A DNA stretch of 64,000 bases from Roseivirga sp965279445 (GTDB lineage: Bacteria; Bacteroidota; Bacteroidia; Cytophagales; Cyclobacteriaceae): positions 5,146,001 through 5,210,000 of the forward strand of contig OZ257241.1 of NCBI GenBank assembly GCA_965279445.1. The letters are read 5' to 3'. The notes under the pieces were generated by a model. It did not search any database and was not told where the DNA came from. It was given only the letters and a program-made list of their open reading frames with translations. The position numbers and the translations under genes are program-made. Positions 36,902-45,520 of this stretch are shown piece after piece. How positions within the stretch are numbered: the stretch's first letter is position 1; each line of letters begins with the position of its first letter.

Positions 36902-37909
36902 TTATTGGTCAACAAAAACAATATCAGATTCTTCCAGGTCGAAATGAATAGTGTTATCCTTGGTAAGGTCGGTGTTGCTTTGGTCTTTTGTAGTGGCAGC
37001 AGTCAATAAGCCTTCAAATGATTGTGAATCGATGATGACCCTGGTGGTACTACCCTGAAAATGGGTAGCTATAATCTTTCCTTGAAAATTGCCTTCCTCT
37101 GTTGATATTTTGAGCCGTTCGGGCCTTATCAGGGCCTTGCCTGCTTTTGAGGTGCTAAGGCTATTTCTATTGGTCTTACTATGGAGGTCTATGACATTTG
37201 TTTCTCCCAGGAAAGCGGCTACCAGTTCTGAATTTGGCTTTTCGTAAAGTTCTTTTGGGCTACCTATTTGGGCAAAATTGCCATTGGCAAGTATACCCAT
37301 GCGGTCACCGTACTGAAAAGCATCATTGAGATTGTGTGATACGAAACAGAAAGTGCAATTGTTATCTTCTTTGAACGCTGTGAGGCGCGATTTGATCTTT
37401 TCTGCCAGATACTGATCTATATTTGATAGTGCTTCATCAAAGAGTACCAGGCTGGGCCTGCTAATGAGGCTACGGCCTATGGCTGCTCTTTGCTTTTGTC
37501 CACCACTTAATTGGTGGGGTTTGCGTTCTTCCAGCCCCTCTAGTTCCAGAAGATCGATCATCTCTACAAACCGTGATTCCATCAGAGTCTTTTCTGCCTT
37601 CATGGCTTTGAGCCCAAAGCACATATTTTCTCGTACCGTGAGGTGAGGAAATAGCAGGTGGTCTTGAAAGACAGTATGAATGTTTCTTTCGTTGGGGGGT
37701 AGGCTTGTGATGTCTTTTCCTGACATCGTTATTGTACCTCCGTCTGCTTCGCCAGTGCCATTGATAAGTGCCAAAAGAGTGGACTTACCACAGCCCGATG
37801 GTCCAACAATATAGAAGCTCTCGCCTTGCTGGATTTCGAAAGACAATCGTTCTAAAACGGGACTTTTGTAGTCCTTTTTGAGATTTTCTATCGATAGCAG
37901 TGTAGCCAT
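36902..37909 (-). CDS. potA: polyamine-type ABC transporter ATPase, PotA-like
   Basis: A 335-residue ATPase that powers the importer. Walker A GPSGCGKST, Q-loop VFQDHLLFPHLT, signature LSGGQKQR, Walker B LVLFDEALSNID and the switch His in VSHNLNDA are present. The common DEP of Walker B reads DEA, but the catalytic Glu is intact. After residue ~235 comes a TOBE regulatory domain (ALIRPERLKI). It follows the decarboxylase by 9 bp. Confidence 0.93.
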   Translation of the reverse strand: MATLLSIENLKKDYKSPVLERLSFEIQQGESFYIVGPSGCGKSTLLALINGTGEADGGTITMSGKDITSLPPNERNIHTVFQDHLLFPHLTVRENMCFGLKAMKAEKTLMESRFVEMIDLLELEGLEERKPHQLSGGQKQRAAIGRSLISRPSLVLFDEALSNIDQYLAEKIKSRLTAFKEDNNCTFCFVSHNLNDAFQYGDRMGILANGNFAQIGSPKELYEKPNSELVAAFLGETNVIDLHSKTNRNSLSTSKAGKALIRPERLKISTEEGNFQGKIIATHFQGSTTRVIIDSQSFEGLLTAATTKDQSNTDLTKDNTIHFDLEESDIVFVDQ

Positions 37910-37918
37910 AACCTGCTT

Positions 37919-39187
37919 TTATACAAAAATTTCCTTCGGAGTAGGAAGGAAATGATGGACAGCCACTTCAGATTGGCAATAGGCTCCTGCTGGGTAAAAC
38001 AGAATAATATCGCCTTCTTCCGTTTTAGGCATCAATAAGTTTTCTTCAAAGATGTCACCTGTTTCTCCAAGGTAGCCTACTACCGCATAGGGCGTGTTGG
38101 GAGTATTCTCAAGTTTTGAAATGTTCACAATAGTGTTGTCGACATCGTATAGGAACTTGTGGTGGAAAACATTGAATCCTGCATTTACACCTGCGTAGTT
38201 AATGCCATTTTTCCTTTCCACTGAATTCACCGTTGTGAGCATTACGGTTGAGTCTCCCACTACCGCTCTGCCGGGTTCAATCGCTACCTCTTTGCACTTG
38301 ATATCAGCCTTTTTAATGATTTGCCAAATCCCCTGAAAGAACTCATCCAAGGGGAACTCTGAATATTTTTCATGGCTTCGGACTCCAATGCCTCCACCCA
38401 GGTTTAGCAATTCCAGTGGGTAGCCATTGGCCTGAAGTTTTGCATAGGCTCCAGTGAGTTTCTCTACGGCTTTCATGTAATTTGGCAGCTGCTCCAACTT
38501 CAGCCAGTTAGAACCTACGTGTTGGTGGAGTCCAACAACCTTAAGTCCATAATTTGTGGCTTTTTCAACCGCCTCTTCCAGTTGGTCTTCAAAGATGCCC
38601 AATCTGGATCCTTTGATGGTGGTGCCGCTCATTTCAAATTTGTTATTGAAACCTACGCCTCCAATACCGGGGTTAAAGCGAATTGAAATGTTTATGGGAG
38701 CAAAGTCTTTAATCCGTTCAATCTGAGACATCGAATCCACGTTGAATAAGGCTCCAGACCTGGCTAGAAACTCATAACCCTTCAATCCAAAATTGGTGCC
38801 CGTAAAAATGAGTTTTGATGGATCAATGCCCAACTCAAGGCAGCGTTTAACCTCGCCTATTGAGGAAGTATCTACACAGACATCTTCCTTTTTCAATGCA
38901 TTCATAACCTGAGTAGCACCATTGGCTTTCATGGCGTAATAAACCTTGGTATTTACATCACTGGGCGCATGTTTTTTGAAGGCCAACTTGAGCATGCGAT
39001 AGTTTTGCTGTACCCGGTCTAGGTGGCATACATAAAGCAATTCACCTTCAGTTTTTGCTAAGGATTCAAGGTTCACGTCATTCATTAGAATCTGGTGGTC
39101 CTGTTCGTATAGATGTTTATCGATGTGCCACCACGGTCGGTTCAAATCTTGTCCTGATGGTGTTTTTATATATCTCGCTGCTATCAC
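37919..39187 (-). CDS. fold-III PLP decarboxylase (DapDC/ODC-like), atypical active site
   Basis: A 422-residue member of the Orn/DAP/Arg decarboxylase group 2. PLP Lys87 lies in VYYAMKANG; the barrel shows GLHQHVGS, the phosphate-binding LNLGGGIGV and EPGRAVVGDS. An extra ~45-residue N-terminal segment precedes the barrel. The motif that carries the active-site Cys in relatives (GPxCESGD) reads GYLGETGD here, with Gly374 in the Cys position, so protonation or substrate choice must differ from diaminopimelate or ornithine decarboxylase. Substrate unknown; an amino acid giving a diamine for the adjacent importer is inference. The GTG start at 39187 overlaps the stop of the HTH gene by 4 nt. 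Confidence 0.85.
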   Translation of the reverse strand: MIAARYIKTPSGQDLNRPWWHIDKHLYEQDHQILMNDVNLESLAKTEGELLYVCHLDRVQQNYRMLKLAFKKHAPSDVNTKVYYAMKANGATQVMNALKKEDVCVDTSSIGEVKRCLELGIDPSKLIFTGTNFGLKGYEFLARSGALFNVDSMSQIERIKDFAPINISIRFNPGIGGVGFNNKFEMSGTTIKGSRLGIFEDQLEEAVEKATNYGLKVVGLHQHVGSNWLKLEQLPNYMKAVEKLTGAYAKLQANGYPLELLNLGGGIGVRSHEKYSEFPLDEFFQGIWQIIKKADIKCKEVAIEPGRAVVGDSTVMLTTVNSVERKNGINYAGVNAGFNVFHHKFLYDVDNTIVNISKLENTPNTPYAVVGYLGETGDIFEENLLMPKTEEGDIILFYPAGAYCQSEVAVHHFLPTPKEIFV

Positions 39188-40395
39188 GATATGATTTTTT
39201 TAATGATTTGATTTAAAGTCAATGTCTTACGATTGGTGAGTGCGTAATAGGAGTCCGTGCCAGTCGGTTCTTCGGGCCTATTTTGATTGAATTTTTCGCT
39301 TGTTTCTTTATAAAACCCCACAGGATTAGCATCGGACAGGTAGTAAAGAAACCATTCAGAGATGGGCTTTTTTTCATCATTTCCGAGTGATTGAAGATCT
39401 GTTAGGCGGTCAGGGTCGTTACTGGTATAGACAGCCACCTTTGATTCGATGATTTTACGTGCATTTTCATCAGTTCTGGTTTCCTCATCAGTACAAGACC
39501 AAATGGTATAGACCAGCTCATTTTTTAATTGTTCAACTGATTCATCCGTGCCGAAGAAGATGGCAGTAAAGGTAGATGCAGTGAGAGAGACCATATAAGA
39601 CCAGTCAAAGAATTCGGTCCCGGTATCTGCCAATTCCATGATCTGTTTCTTGTTTTTAAAGATGCCGAATTGGTTGGTGATTTTTTGCTTATGGGCCTTT
39701 TCCCAGTCATCTAGGGAATAAGTACTGCCAATTTCCGCCAGGTAGCCAATCTTGTCTTTCAATGACTTTAATTCTATAGCGAGGAAATCGTTGTAATTAG
39801 AGGGGGTGTCCATCCAAATGGTACCCCATTCATTGGTAGTTTCCTTGGTTATTTCTTCTGCCGCTAATTTGCCTTCCAGTAACCTTACCAGAGAATCGAG
39901 GAATACAGGGTCATTATAGAATAGTTTCTCTAGTTCACCATACTGTTGATTCTCAAACTCTTCCCATACCCGATCCAAAAGCAGTGGCGTGAGCAGACGT
40001 TCTAAGGCTAGCTCAGAGTTAATTAAATCGTGGATTCGTTGTTTGATGGCATTTTTATCAGATAAATCTTGAGAGAGGTAGTGAATAGCCACCAGGAGGT
40101 TGGATATACCGCCCAGTGTAATTTCCATTCCGAATCTTTGGTTTAGTCCTGTCATTACCTCCATGGCCCGGCTAGGAGCAATATTGGTTATACCATTCAT
40201 AATCATGCGCACATAAGAAGCGCTAAAGCCTCCCAGGAATTCCCCTAGCTTATCTAGAGTCATGCCATGATCATTTTTTATTTTTTGGATAAAAGCCCCA
40301 AACAGGATGCTGAGAGGGTTTTTGAAATTTCCAGCCATTTTTTTCAGATTTTTTTCATTGTCATAACAACATATGTCGGCCATGCTACGTTTCAT
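39184..40395 (-). CDS. Cro/C1-type HTH protein with large C-terminal domain, unrecognised family
   Basis: A 403-residue protein. Residues about 27-90 (MTLDKLGEFLGGFSASYVRM and flanks) look like a lambda-repressor-type helix-turn-helix. The remaining ~310 residues are mostly helical and rich in Glu, Asn, Trp and Leu; I recognise no family or enzyme motif. As first gene of the operon, and coupled to the decarboxylase, it probably regulates the locus, the large domain perhaps sensing the amine. ATG at 40395 is used; ATG at 40338 just before the HTH is an alternative. Confidence 0.75.
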   Translation of the reverse strand: MKRSMADICCYDNEKNLKKMAGNFKNPLSILFGAFIQKIKNDHGMTLDKLGEFLGGFSASYVRMIMNGITNIAPSRAMEVMTGLNQRFGMEITLGGISNLLVAIHYLSQDLSDKNAIKQRIHDLINSELALERLLTPLLLDRVWEEFENQQYGELEKLFYNDPVFLDSLVRLLEGKLAAEEITKETTNEWGTIWMDTPSNYNDFLAIELKSLKDKIGYLAEIGSTYSLDDWEKAHKQKITNQFGIFKNKKQIMELADTGTEFFDWSYMVSLTASTFTAIFFGTDESVEQLKNELVYTIWSCTDEETRTDENARKIIESKVAVYTSNDPDRLTDLQSLGNDEKKPISEWFLYYLSDANPVGFYKETSEKFNQNRPEEPTGTDSYYALTNRKTLTLNQIIKKIIS

Positions 40396-40528
40396 TTTAT
40401 ACTAACACTGCAAAATAGTTAAGTAATAATGAATTTTAATATACCGGTTAAATTTGGATTGGAAATGATATTAACTATAATTAGTTTTATAACGATTATG
40501 AATACGAATATTACAATTTTATACGAAT

Positions 40529-40551
40529 AAAAAAAGCCGGGGGTTCCCGGC
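40529..40551 (-). terminator. intrinsic terminator in the leader of the HTH-decarboxylase-pot operon
   Basis: Read leftward: GCCGGG, AACC loop, CCCGGC, then seven T. No minus-strand gene lies between it and its promoter, so it ends a short leader RNA about 130 bp ahead of the HTH start codon. Confidence 0.8.
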
Positions 40552-40626
40552 TTCATTAACAAATGTAATTTGGGGATGGTGTCCCCTGTTTCTTCCCGGG
40601 ATGATTTGAAGACCCTTCCGAGAAGA
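40529..40626 (-). ncRNA. candidate structured leader RNA / attenuator
   Basis: A ~97-nt RNA is predicted from a TATCTTTG -7 box to the terminator. It begins with CUUCUCGG (40625-40618), which pairs over eight bases, one G-U, with CCGGGAAG (40599-40592). A small hairpin GGGGA/UCCCC (40586-40572) and the terminator hairpin follow. The CCCGG of the first stem could instead pair with CCGGG of the terminator, giving two exclusive folds. This suggests a cis-acting attenuator or riboswitch of the operon; an independent sRNA is the alternative. It is not a motif I can name. Confidence 0.5.
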
Positions 40627-40630
40627 CTCG

Positions 40631-40638
40631 CAAAGATA
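40631..40638 (-). promoter_or_regulatory. -7 box for the leader RNA
   Basis: TATCTTTG on the minus strand fits TAnnTTTG. The -33 position, 19 bp upstream, reads TTAG. The start would fall near 40626, precisely at the first paired base of the leader. Confidence 0.5.
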
Positions 40639-40699
40639 GCAATAACTGCCCTTTTTTCTAAGGACACCTTCCTTCAATTACTCTAACCGAAAACACTAT

Positions 40700-42100
40700 A
40701 TGAAGAGTAATTATCAACACATGGAGGTGACGGGGCCCAAGGGGCCCTACGAACTTCGAAGTACGTCTTCTGGTGCTCTGTCTAAAGATAGAGAAATCGT
40801 GATCCTTGGTGATGGGATCATTGCATTGTACATGGCCTTTAGTCTGATACAAGAGAAAAAGGTGGATGGCAAAGACATTACTATTGTAGGTCCATTGGTT
40901 AGAGGAGGTAGAATTCATGACGTTTATGTGGAGAATGTATGGATCCCTTTTGGTGCAGCGCGGCTTATTAAGGGAGAACAACCTTTAACCGAGGGTTTGC
41001 TCAAGGCCTTAGGTATAGTGACTGAAGATTTCACGTTCGCAGAAACAGTGGTGTTCTTTCATGAGGGTGTCAGGTATGAAGGTCAGGACTTCTACGATTT
41101 TTTGAAAAAGCGAAAACTCAAGACGTCTAAAGAAATTTTGAATGAGCTGAAACCTAAGGGGCAGTCATTGATCAAAACAGTGCGAGCCCAATTTGGAAGT
41201 TTGAATGCTCAAACTTTTGTGGCCGAATTGGGTCTCCAAAGTGCAGCAGCATTTAATGACTTTGACAACCTTGACTGGTTGAAAAGGGAGTTTGGTGCTT
41301 CTAATTTGCGCTGGAAGCCTGTAGGGGGGTGGCAGAATGTTTACAGTGTTCTGTTTGAACGTCTCAGGGCTCATAACGTTCGATTCGTTTCAGGAATGGT
41401 CGGTACCATCACGGAAAATGATGGCGTTTGGACAGCTATTGACAAAAGCGGTCATCCATTGATCTCTTCAGAGATCATGATTTCAGCACTTCCCGGAAAG
41501 GTATTAGAGAAAGAGGTTAACGGTACTCCTGTTGCTGTGAAGGCTTGGATGGAGAGCTATAATGTAAATCCTCTGGTAAAAGCTGCGCTCCTGTTCGATA
41601 AGCAAGACCTGAGTTTTTGGAACTATGAGCAGCTTTTAACAAATGCGACTTCTCAGTCGGTTTATAAGCTTGAAGCAGGTGATATGGTGGCCTTAATGGT
41701 GTACGGTGACTCGCCTGAGCTTTTGGATCTTTTCAATGAGCAAAGTGGTGTGATTTATGGAAAGAAAAAGAGATGTCTGAAGGTCACTCGTGGCAATGGC
41801 CTGGAGCCAATTTCTTCAGGCACCATGGAGCAATTGCTTACCAGCCTAAGTAAGGCGGCTGGCAGGCCTATGCCTAAGCCTTTGTATGGGGCGTTTAAAC
41901 TCTGGAAACAGGGCTGGTTAACACCACGTGAAAGTGTGGTTGGCAAAGAGCTTCCCAATAACCCTATGCCTGGTTTGTATTGTGTCGGTGAGGGTCTCGC
42001 TACTGGATCCTGGGGGTGGACGCCAGGAGGGTACGAGAGCTGCCATAATATCCTACCACTGGTATATGCACAATATAAAGCTACAGCAAATGTCATTTAA
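40700..42100 (+). CDS. FAD-dependent amine-oxidase-like oxidoreductase
   Basis: A 466-residue flavoprotein. The FAD-binding Rossmann motif sits at residues 33-50 (EIVILGDGIIALYMAFSL), with GDGIIA in place of the usual GxGxxG. The C-terminus GLYCVGEGLATGSWGWTPGG resembles the closing FAD motif of flavin amine oxidases and protoporphyrinogen oxidases, including the aromatic residues near the flavin. Oxidation of an amine fits the divergent polyamine-type operon, but the substrate is inference. About 30 extra residues precede the Rossmann fold. Its start is 304 bp from the HTH gene, with the leader RNA between. Confidence 0.75.
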   Translation: MKSNYQHMEVTGPKGPYELRSTSSGALSKDREIVILGDGIIALYMAFSLIQEKKVDGKDITIVGPLVRGGRIHDVYVENVWIPFGAARLIKGEQPLTEGLLKALGIVTEDFTFAETVVFFHEGVRYEGQDFYDFLKKRKLKTSKEILNELKPKGQSLIKTVRAQFGSLNAQTFVAELGLQSAAAFNDFDNLDWLKREFGASNLRWKPVGGWQNVYSVLFERLRAHNVRFVSGMVGTITENDGVWTAIDKSGHPLISSEIMISALPGKVLEKEVNGTPVAVKAWMESYNVNPLVKAALLFDKQDLSFWNYEQLLTNATSQSVYKLEAGDMVALMVYGDSPELLDLFNEQSGVIYGKKKRCLKVTRGNGLEPISSGTMEQLLTSLSKAAGRPMPKPLYGAFKLWKQGWLTPRESVVGKELPNNPMPGLYCVGEGLATGSWGWTPGGYESCHNILPLVYAQYKATANVI

Positions 42101-42401
42101 AATCAAGCTTGTCACCGAAGGCCTAGGGCCTTCGGTGACTGACCTCAAAAGGCTTCTGGCTGATGGTCGTTTTGACATTGCCTCCATTGATGCACTTGAG
42201 GGTGAGGAAAATCACTTCGCTATTCGACTGGAATACGACCGTTTTATACCCCTTATGGGTACAAAGTACGATTTGGTGGGTAAACTGGCCTATGCTCCTG
42301 AATTGAATGTGCAAGACATCAGGCTTGTCAATGGAGGAGAAAGATTCGTAGACCTGAGAGGCATTACCCTCCATTTCGAGGTAGAAAAGTCATACTCATA
42401 A
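42090..42401 (+). CDS. 103-residue protein of unknown family coupled to the flavoprotein
   Basis: ATG at 42090 lies 11 bp inside the flavoprotein gene, so translation is coupled. The product (MSFKIKLVTEGLGPSVTDLK, RLEYDRFIPLMGTKYDLVGK) is predicted alpha/beta, soluble and acidic, without signal peptide. I do not recognise it. The tight overlap suggests a subunit or partner of the flavoprotein. An in-frame ATG at 42066 is possible. Confidence 0.65.
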   Translation: MSFKIKLVTEGLGPSVTDLKRLLADGRFDIASIDALEGEENHFAIRLEYDRFIPLMGTKYDLVGKLAYAPELNVQDIRLVNGGERFVDLRGITLHFEVEKSYS

Positions 42402-42410
42402 AATCATCGG

Positions 42411-42443
42411 GGCCCACCGCTGAATTACCATCAGCAGTGGGCC
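42411..42443 (+). terminator. hairpin between the 103-residue gene and leuS
   Basis: GGCCCACCGCTGA (42411-42423) pairs with TCAGCAGTGGGCC (42431-42443) with a single mismatch around a 7-nt loop. There is no good T-run (TTCCTAAA), so termination may be weak. Confidence 0.5.
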
Positions 42444-42450
42444 TTCCTAA

Positions 42451-45246
42451 ATGACATCACACATGAAATACAATAATAAGATAGATATAAAGAGCCAGGC
42501 TTACTGGCAAGAGAATGACACCTACAAGACTGAGGTGAATGACAAACCAAAATATTATGCGTTGGATATGTTTCCCTACCCCTCAGGGGCAGGTTTACAT
42601 GTGGGGCACCCGCTAGGCTATATAGCCAGCGACATAGCTTCGCGCTACAAGCGAAATAAAGGCTTTAATGTGCTGCACCCTATGGGCTTCGATGCCTTTG
42701 GTTTGCCTGCCGAGCAGTATGCAATTGAAACGGGTCAGCACCCAGCTACTACCACTGCTGCCAATATAGAAAGGTACACTGAACAGCTCCATGCGCTGGG
42801 CTTTAGCTACGATTGGGACAGAGAGGTAAAAACCTGCGATCCGGCTTATTACCGCTGGACACAGTGGATCTTTATCCAGATGTTCAACTCCTGGTACGAT
42901 ATAAAACATGGCAATGCAAGGCCCATTGCTGACCTGGTGAAAATTTTGGAGCAGGAAGGAAACCTGAATGTTAAAGCCGCCTGTGATGCTGATACTCCAG
43001 AGGTGAAAGCCGATGACTGGAATGCCTACTCTGAAAAGGAACAAGAGCAATTGCTGTTGAAGTACAGATTGACCTACCTTTCTGACACCCAGGTAAATTG
43101 GTGTCCGCACTTGGGAACTGTGCTTTCTAATGACGAGGTAAAAGATGGCTACTCTGAGCGAGGTGGGCACCCTGTGGTGAAGCGCAATATGCAGCAATGG
43201 AATATGCGCATAACCGCTTATGCCGACCGCTTGCTTAGTGGCTTACCCGAATTGGATTGGTCAGATTCTCTAAAAGAGATGCAACGAAACTGGATTGGAC
43301 GTTCTGAAGGAGTTGAGTTTTCATTTCAGGTAGAAGGGTCTGAATTGTCTTTGCAAGTCTTCACTACCCGTATTGATACGGTTTATGGAGTGACTTTTAT
43401 GGCTGTGGCACCAAAATCGGAATTGCTGAAAAGTCTGGTGACTCCTGAAGAGGAAGAGGCAGTGGCCACTTATTTAAAGCAGGCAAGCGAGCAGTCGGAG
43501 CGAGAGCGGTCAAGCCTGACTAAGAAATCTACCGGAGTGTTCACGGGTAGCTATGCCATCAATCCTTTTAATAACAACAGGGTGCCGGTGTGGATAGCAG
43601 ATTATGTCTTGCCTGGCTATGGAACGGGGGCTGTTATGGCGGTGCCTGGGTCAGACCAACGCGATGAGCAATTTGCCCTTATCTATGACCTGCCCGTTAT
43701 TCAGGTAATTGACAAACCAGAAGGGGATGGGGATGAACTTGGTACCATGATCAATTCCGGTCAATTTGATGGTTTGTCCTGTGCTGAGGCAAGACAACGA
43801 GCGGCTGCATTTATCGCTCTTAATGGCTTAGGTCAAATCAAGATCAACTTTAAGCTAAGGGATGCCATATTTGCCAGGCAGCGATACTGGGGAGAGCCAG
43901 TACCTGTTTATTTTAAAGATGGAGTGCCCAAAACCGTGTCTGAAAAACACCTCCCGATCCTGCTTCCTGAAGTAGATGAATATAAGCCTACTGAAGATGG
44001 CAGGCCTCCTTTGGGCAGAGCAACGGGTTTTGAATATACACCTGAAGGAGAAACCGTGTCTTATCCACTGGAATTGAGTACTATGCCAGGTTGGGCAGGC
44101 TCAAGCTGGTATTGGTACCGGTATATGGACCCTCACAATGTTGAGGATTTTGTGAACCCGGATGTGCAAAAGTACTGGGGTAATGTTGACCTCTATGTAG
44201 GTGGTTCAGAACATGCTACCGGGCATCTCCTGTATTCCCGTTTTTGGAACATGGTTTTGTTCGACCTGGGATATGTAGATGAACCCGAACCATTTTCGAG
44301 GCTCGTCAACCAGGGTATGATTCATGGTAGGTCCAACTTCGTTTATAGGGTCAAGGGTGAGAACACCTTTGTCTCTAAAGGCCTTATTGAGAAGTATGAC
44401 GTGGTAAAAGTCCATGTAGACATCTCACTTTGCCACCATGATAAATTGAATCTGGAGCTTTTTCGCCAATGGCGACCAGATCTCAATAATGCCGAATTCA
44501 TTCTTGAAGATGGGCAGTATCACTGTGACTGGGAAATCGAGAAAATGTCGAAATCAAAGCATAATGTGATCAATCCTGATGAAATTATTGAGCGATATGG
44601 TGCCGATACATTGCGCCTCTATGAGATGTTTTTGGGGCCTTTGGAGCAAAGTAAGGTGTGGGATACTTCAGGTATTGAAGGAGTTTATCGCTTCATTCAA
44701 AAAACCCTTAAACTCTTTTTCGACACACAGGGAGCGTTGAAAGTTGGGCATGATGAGCCAACAGAAGACGAGCTTAGGATCATCAACAAGTTGATCAAGA
44801 AAGTGGGTGAGGACATTGAAAAACTCGCCTTGAATACCGCAGTAAGTAGCTTGATGATTGCAGTCAATGAGCTTAATGCGCTTGAATGTTCAAAAATGCA
44901 AATTCTGGAAAAGCTGGTTGTGGTGCTTTCACCTTTTGCACCTCACCTCACTGAAGAGCTCTGGCAACAATTAGGCAAGGAGGGCTCTATTGTAAATGCA
45001 AGCTTTCCCGATTACGATAAAGCCTATCTTATTTTAGAATCTTACCTCTACCCAATTAAGATTGATGGTAAGGTAAGGGCCAAAGTGGAATTCCGTCTGG
45101 ATGCGCCTCAAGAGGAAGTGGAGCGCCAGGTAATGGAATTGGAAACGGTCAAAAAGTGGTTGGTGAATGGCCTCAATAGCCAGGTCAGAGTTGTGCCGAA
45201 TAGAATAATAAGTATCAATACTAAACTTGAAAGTAAAAGCGTATGA
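42451..45246 (+). CDS. leuS: leucyl-tRNA synthetase
   Basis: A 931-residue class I synthetase. The HIGH-type motif is HVGHPLGY, the signature loop is KMSKSKHNV near the C-terminal third. The CP1 editing domain (TTRIDTVYGVTFM; AVPGSDQRDEQFA with the conserved Asp) is present, as is the insertion before KMSKS seen in Bacteroidota enzymes. ATG at 42451 is used; ATG four codons later (MKYNNKIDIKSQAYW) better matches relatives. Its stop overlaps the ridA start (ATGA). Confidence 0.97.
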   Translation: MTSHMKYNNKIDIKSQAYWQENDTYKTEVNDKPKYYALDMFPYPSGAGLHVGHPLGYIASDIASRYKRNKGFNVLHPMGFDAFGLPAEQYAIETGQHPATTTAANIERYTEQLHALGFSYDWDREVKTCDPAYYRWTQWIFIQMFNSWYDIKHGNARPIADLVKILEQEGNLNVKAACDADTPEVKADDWNAYSEKEQEQLLLKYRLTYLSDTQVNWCPHLGTVLSNDEVKDGYSERGGHPVVKRNMQQWNMRITAYADRLLSGLPELDWSDSLKEMQRNWIGRSEGVEFSFQVEGSELSLQVFTTRIDTVYGVTFMAVAPKSELLKSLVTPEEEEAVATYLKQASEQSERERSSLTKKSTGVFTGSYAINPFNNNRVPVWIADYVLPGYGTGAVMAVPGSDQRDEQFALIYDLPVIQVIDKPEGDGDELGTMINSGQFDGLSCAEARQRAAAFIALNGLGQIKINFKLRDAIFARQRYWGEPVPVYFKDGVPKTVSEKHLPILLPEVDEYKPTEDGRPPLGRATGFEYTPEGETVSYPLELSTMPGWAGSSWYWYRYMDPHNVEDFVNPDVQKYWGNVDLYVGGSEHATGHLLYSRFWNMVLFDLGYVDEPEPFSRLVNQGMIHGRSNFVYRVKGENTFVSKGLIEKYDVVKVHVDISLCHHDKLNLELFRQWRPDLNNAEFILEDGQYHCDWEIEKMSKSKHNVINPDEIIERYGADTLRLYEMFLGPLEQSKVWDTSGIEGVYRFIQKTLKLFFDTQGALKVGHDEPTEDELRIINKLIKKVGEDIEKLALNTAVSSLMIAVNELNALECSKMQILEKLVVVLSPFAPHLTEELWQQLGKEGSIVNASFPDYDKAYLILESYLYPIKIDGKVRAKVEFRLDAPQEEVERQVMELETVKKWLVNGLNSQVRVVPNRIISINTKLESKSV

Positions 45247-45515
45247 GCACCAAGAAAGCCGTAATCACAGCGCATGCACCTGATTTTGGTGCATTCTCAC
45301 AAGCCATAGAATTTGGAGGTCTGTTGTTTACCTCTGGTAATATCGCTATGGGTATTGAAGACAAATCGCTTGACCCAATACCATCGATGAGCATTGCTCA
45401 CGAAACGGATATGGTCATGGGTTATTTAGGAGAAGTAGTTGGGGCATCGGGAAGAGATTTGAATGATGTACTAAAAGTCACTATTTATTTGACTGACCTG
45501 GTCTACTTCGCTGAA

Positions 45516-45520
45516 TTTAA
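45516..45520. repeat. target-site duplication, left copy
   Basis: TTTAA directly before the left inverted repeat; identical to 46924-46928 after the right end. Confidence 0.85.

Noticed and set aside
40529..40626. Leader RNA as SRP (4.5S), tmRNA or 6S RNA
   Set aside because: The GGAAGCAGCC-type SRP apical loop is missing, and it is far too short for tmRNA or 6S RNA.
40419..40667. Minus-strand 82-codon frame ahead of the HTH gene
   Set aside because: It starts at GTG, runs through the terminator hairpin and has no sensible protein pattern; the RNA explanation fits better.
41928..42089. Longer 157-residue version of the 103-residue protein
   Set aside because: The added segment lies wholly within the flavoprotein gene in another frame; coding signal begins at ATG 42090.
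42613..43197. 194-codon minus-strand frame opposite leuS
   Set aside because: Antisense shadow of a highly conserved synthetase; no start signals or recognisable domain.
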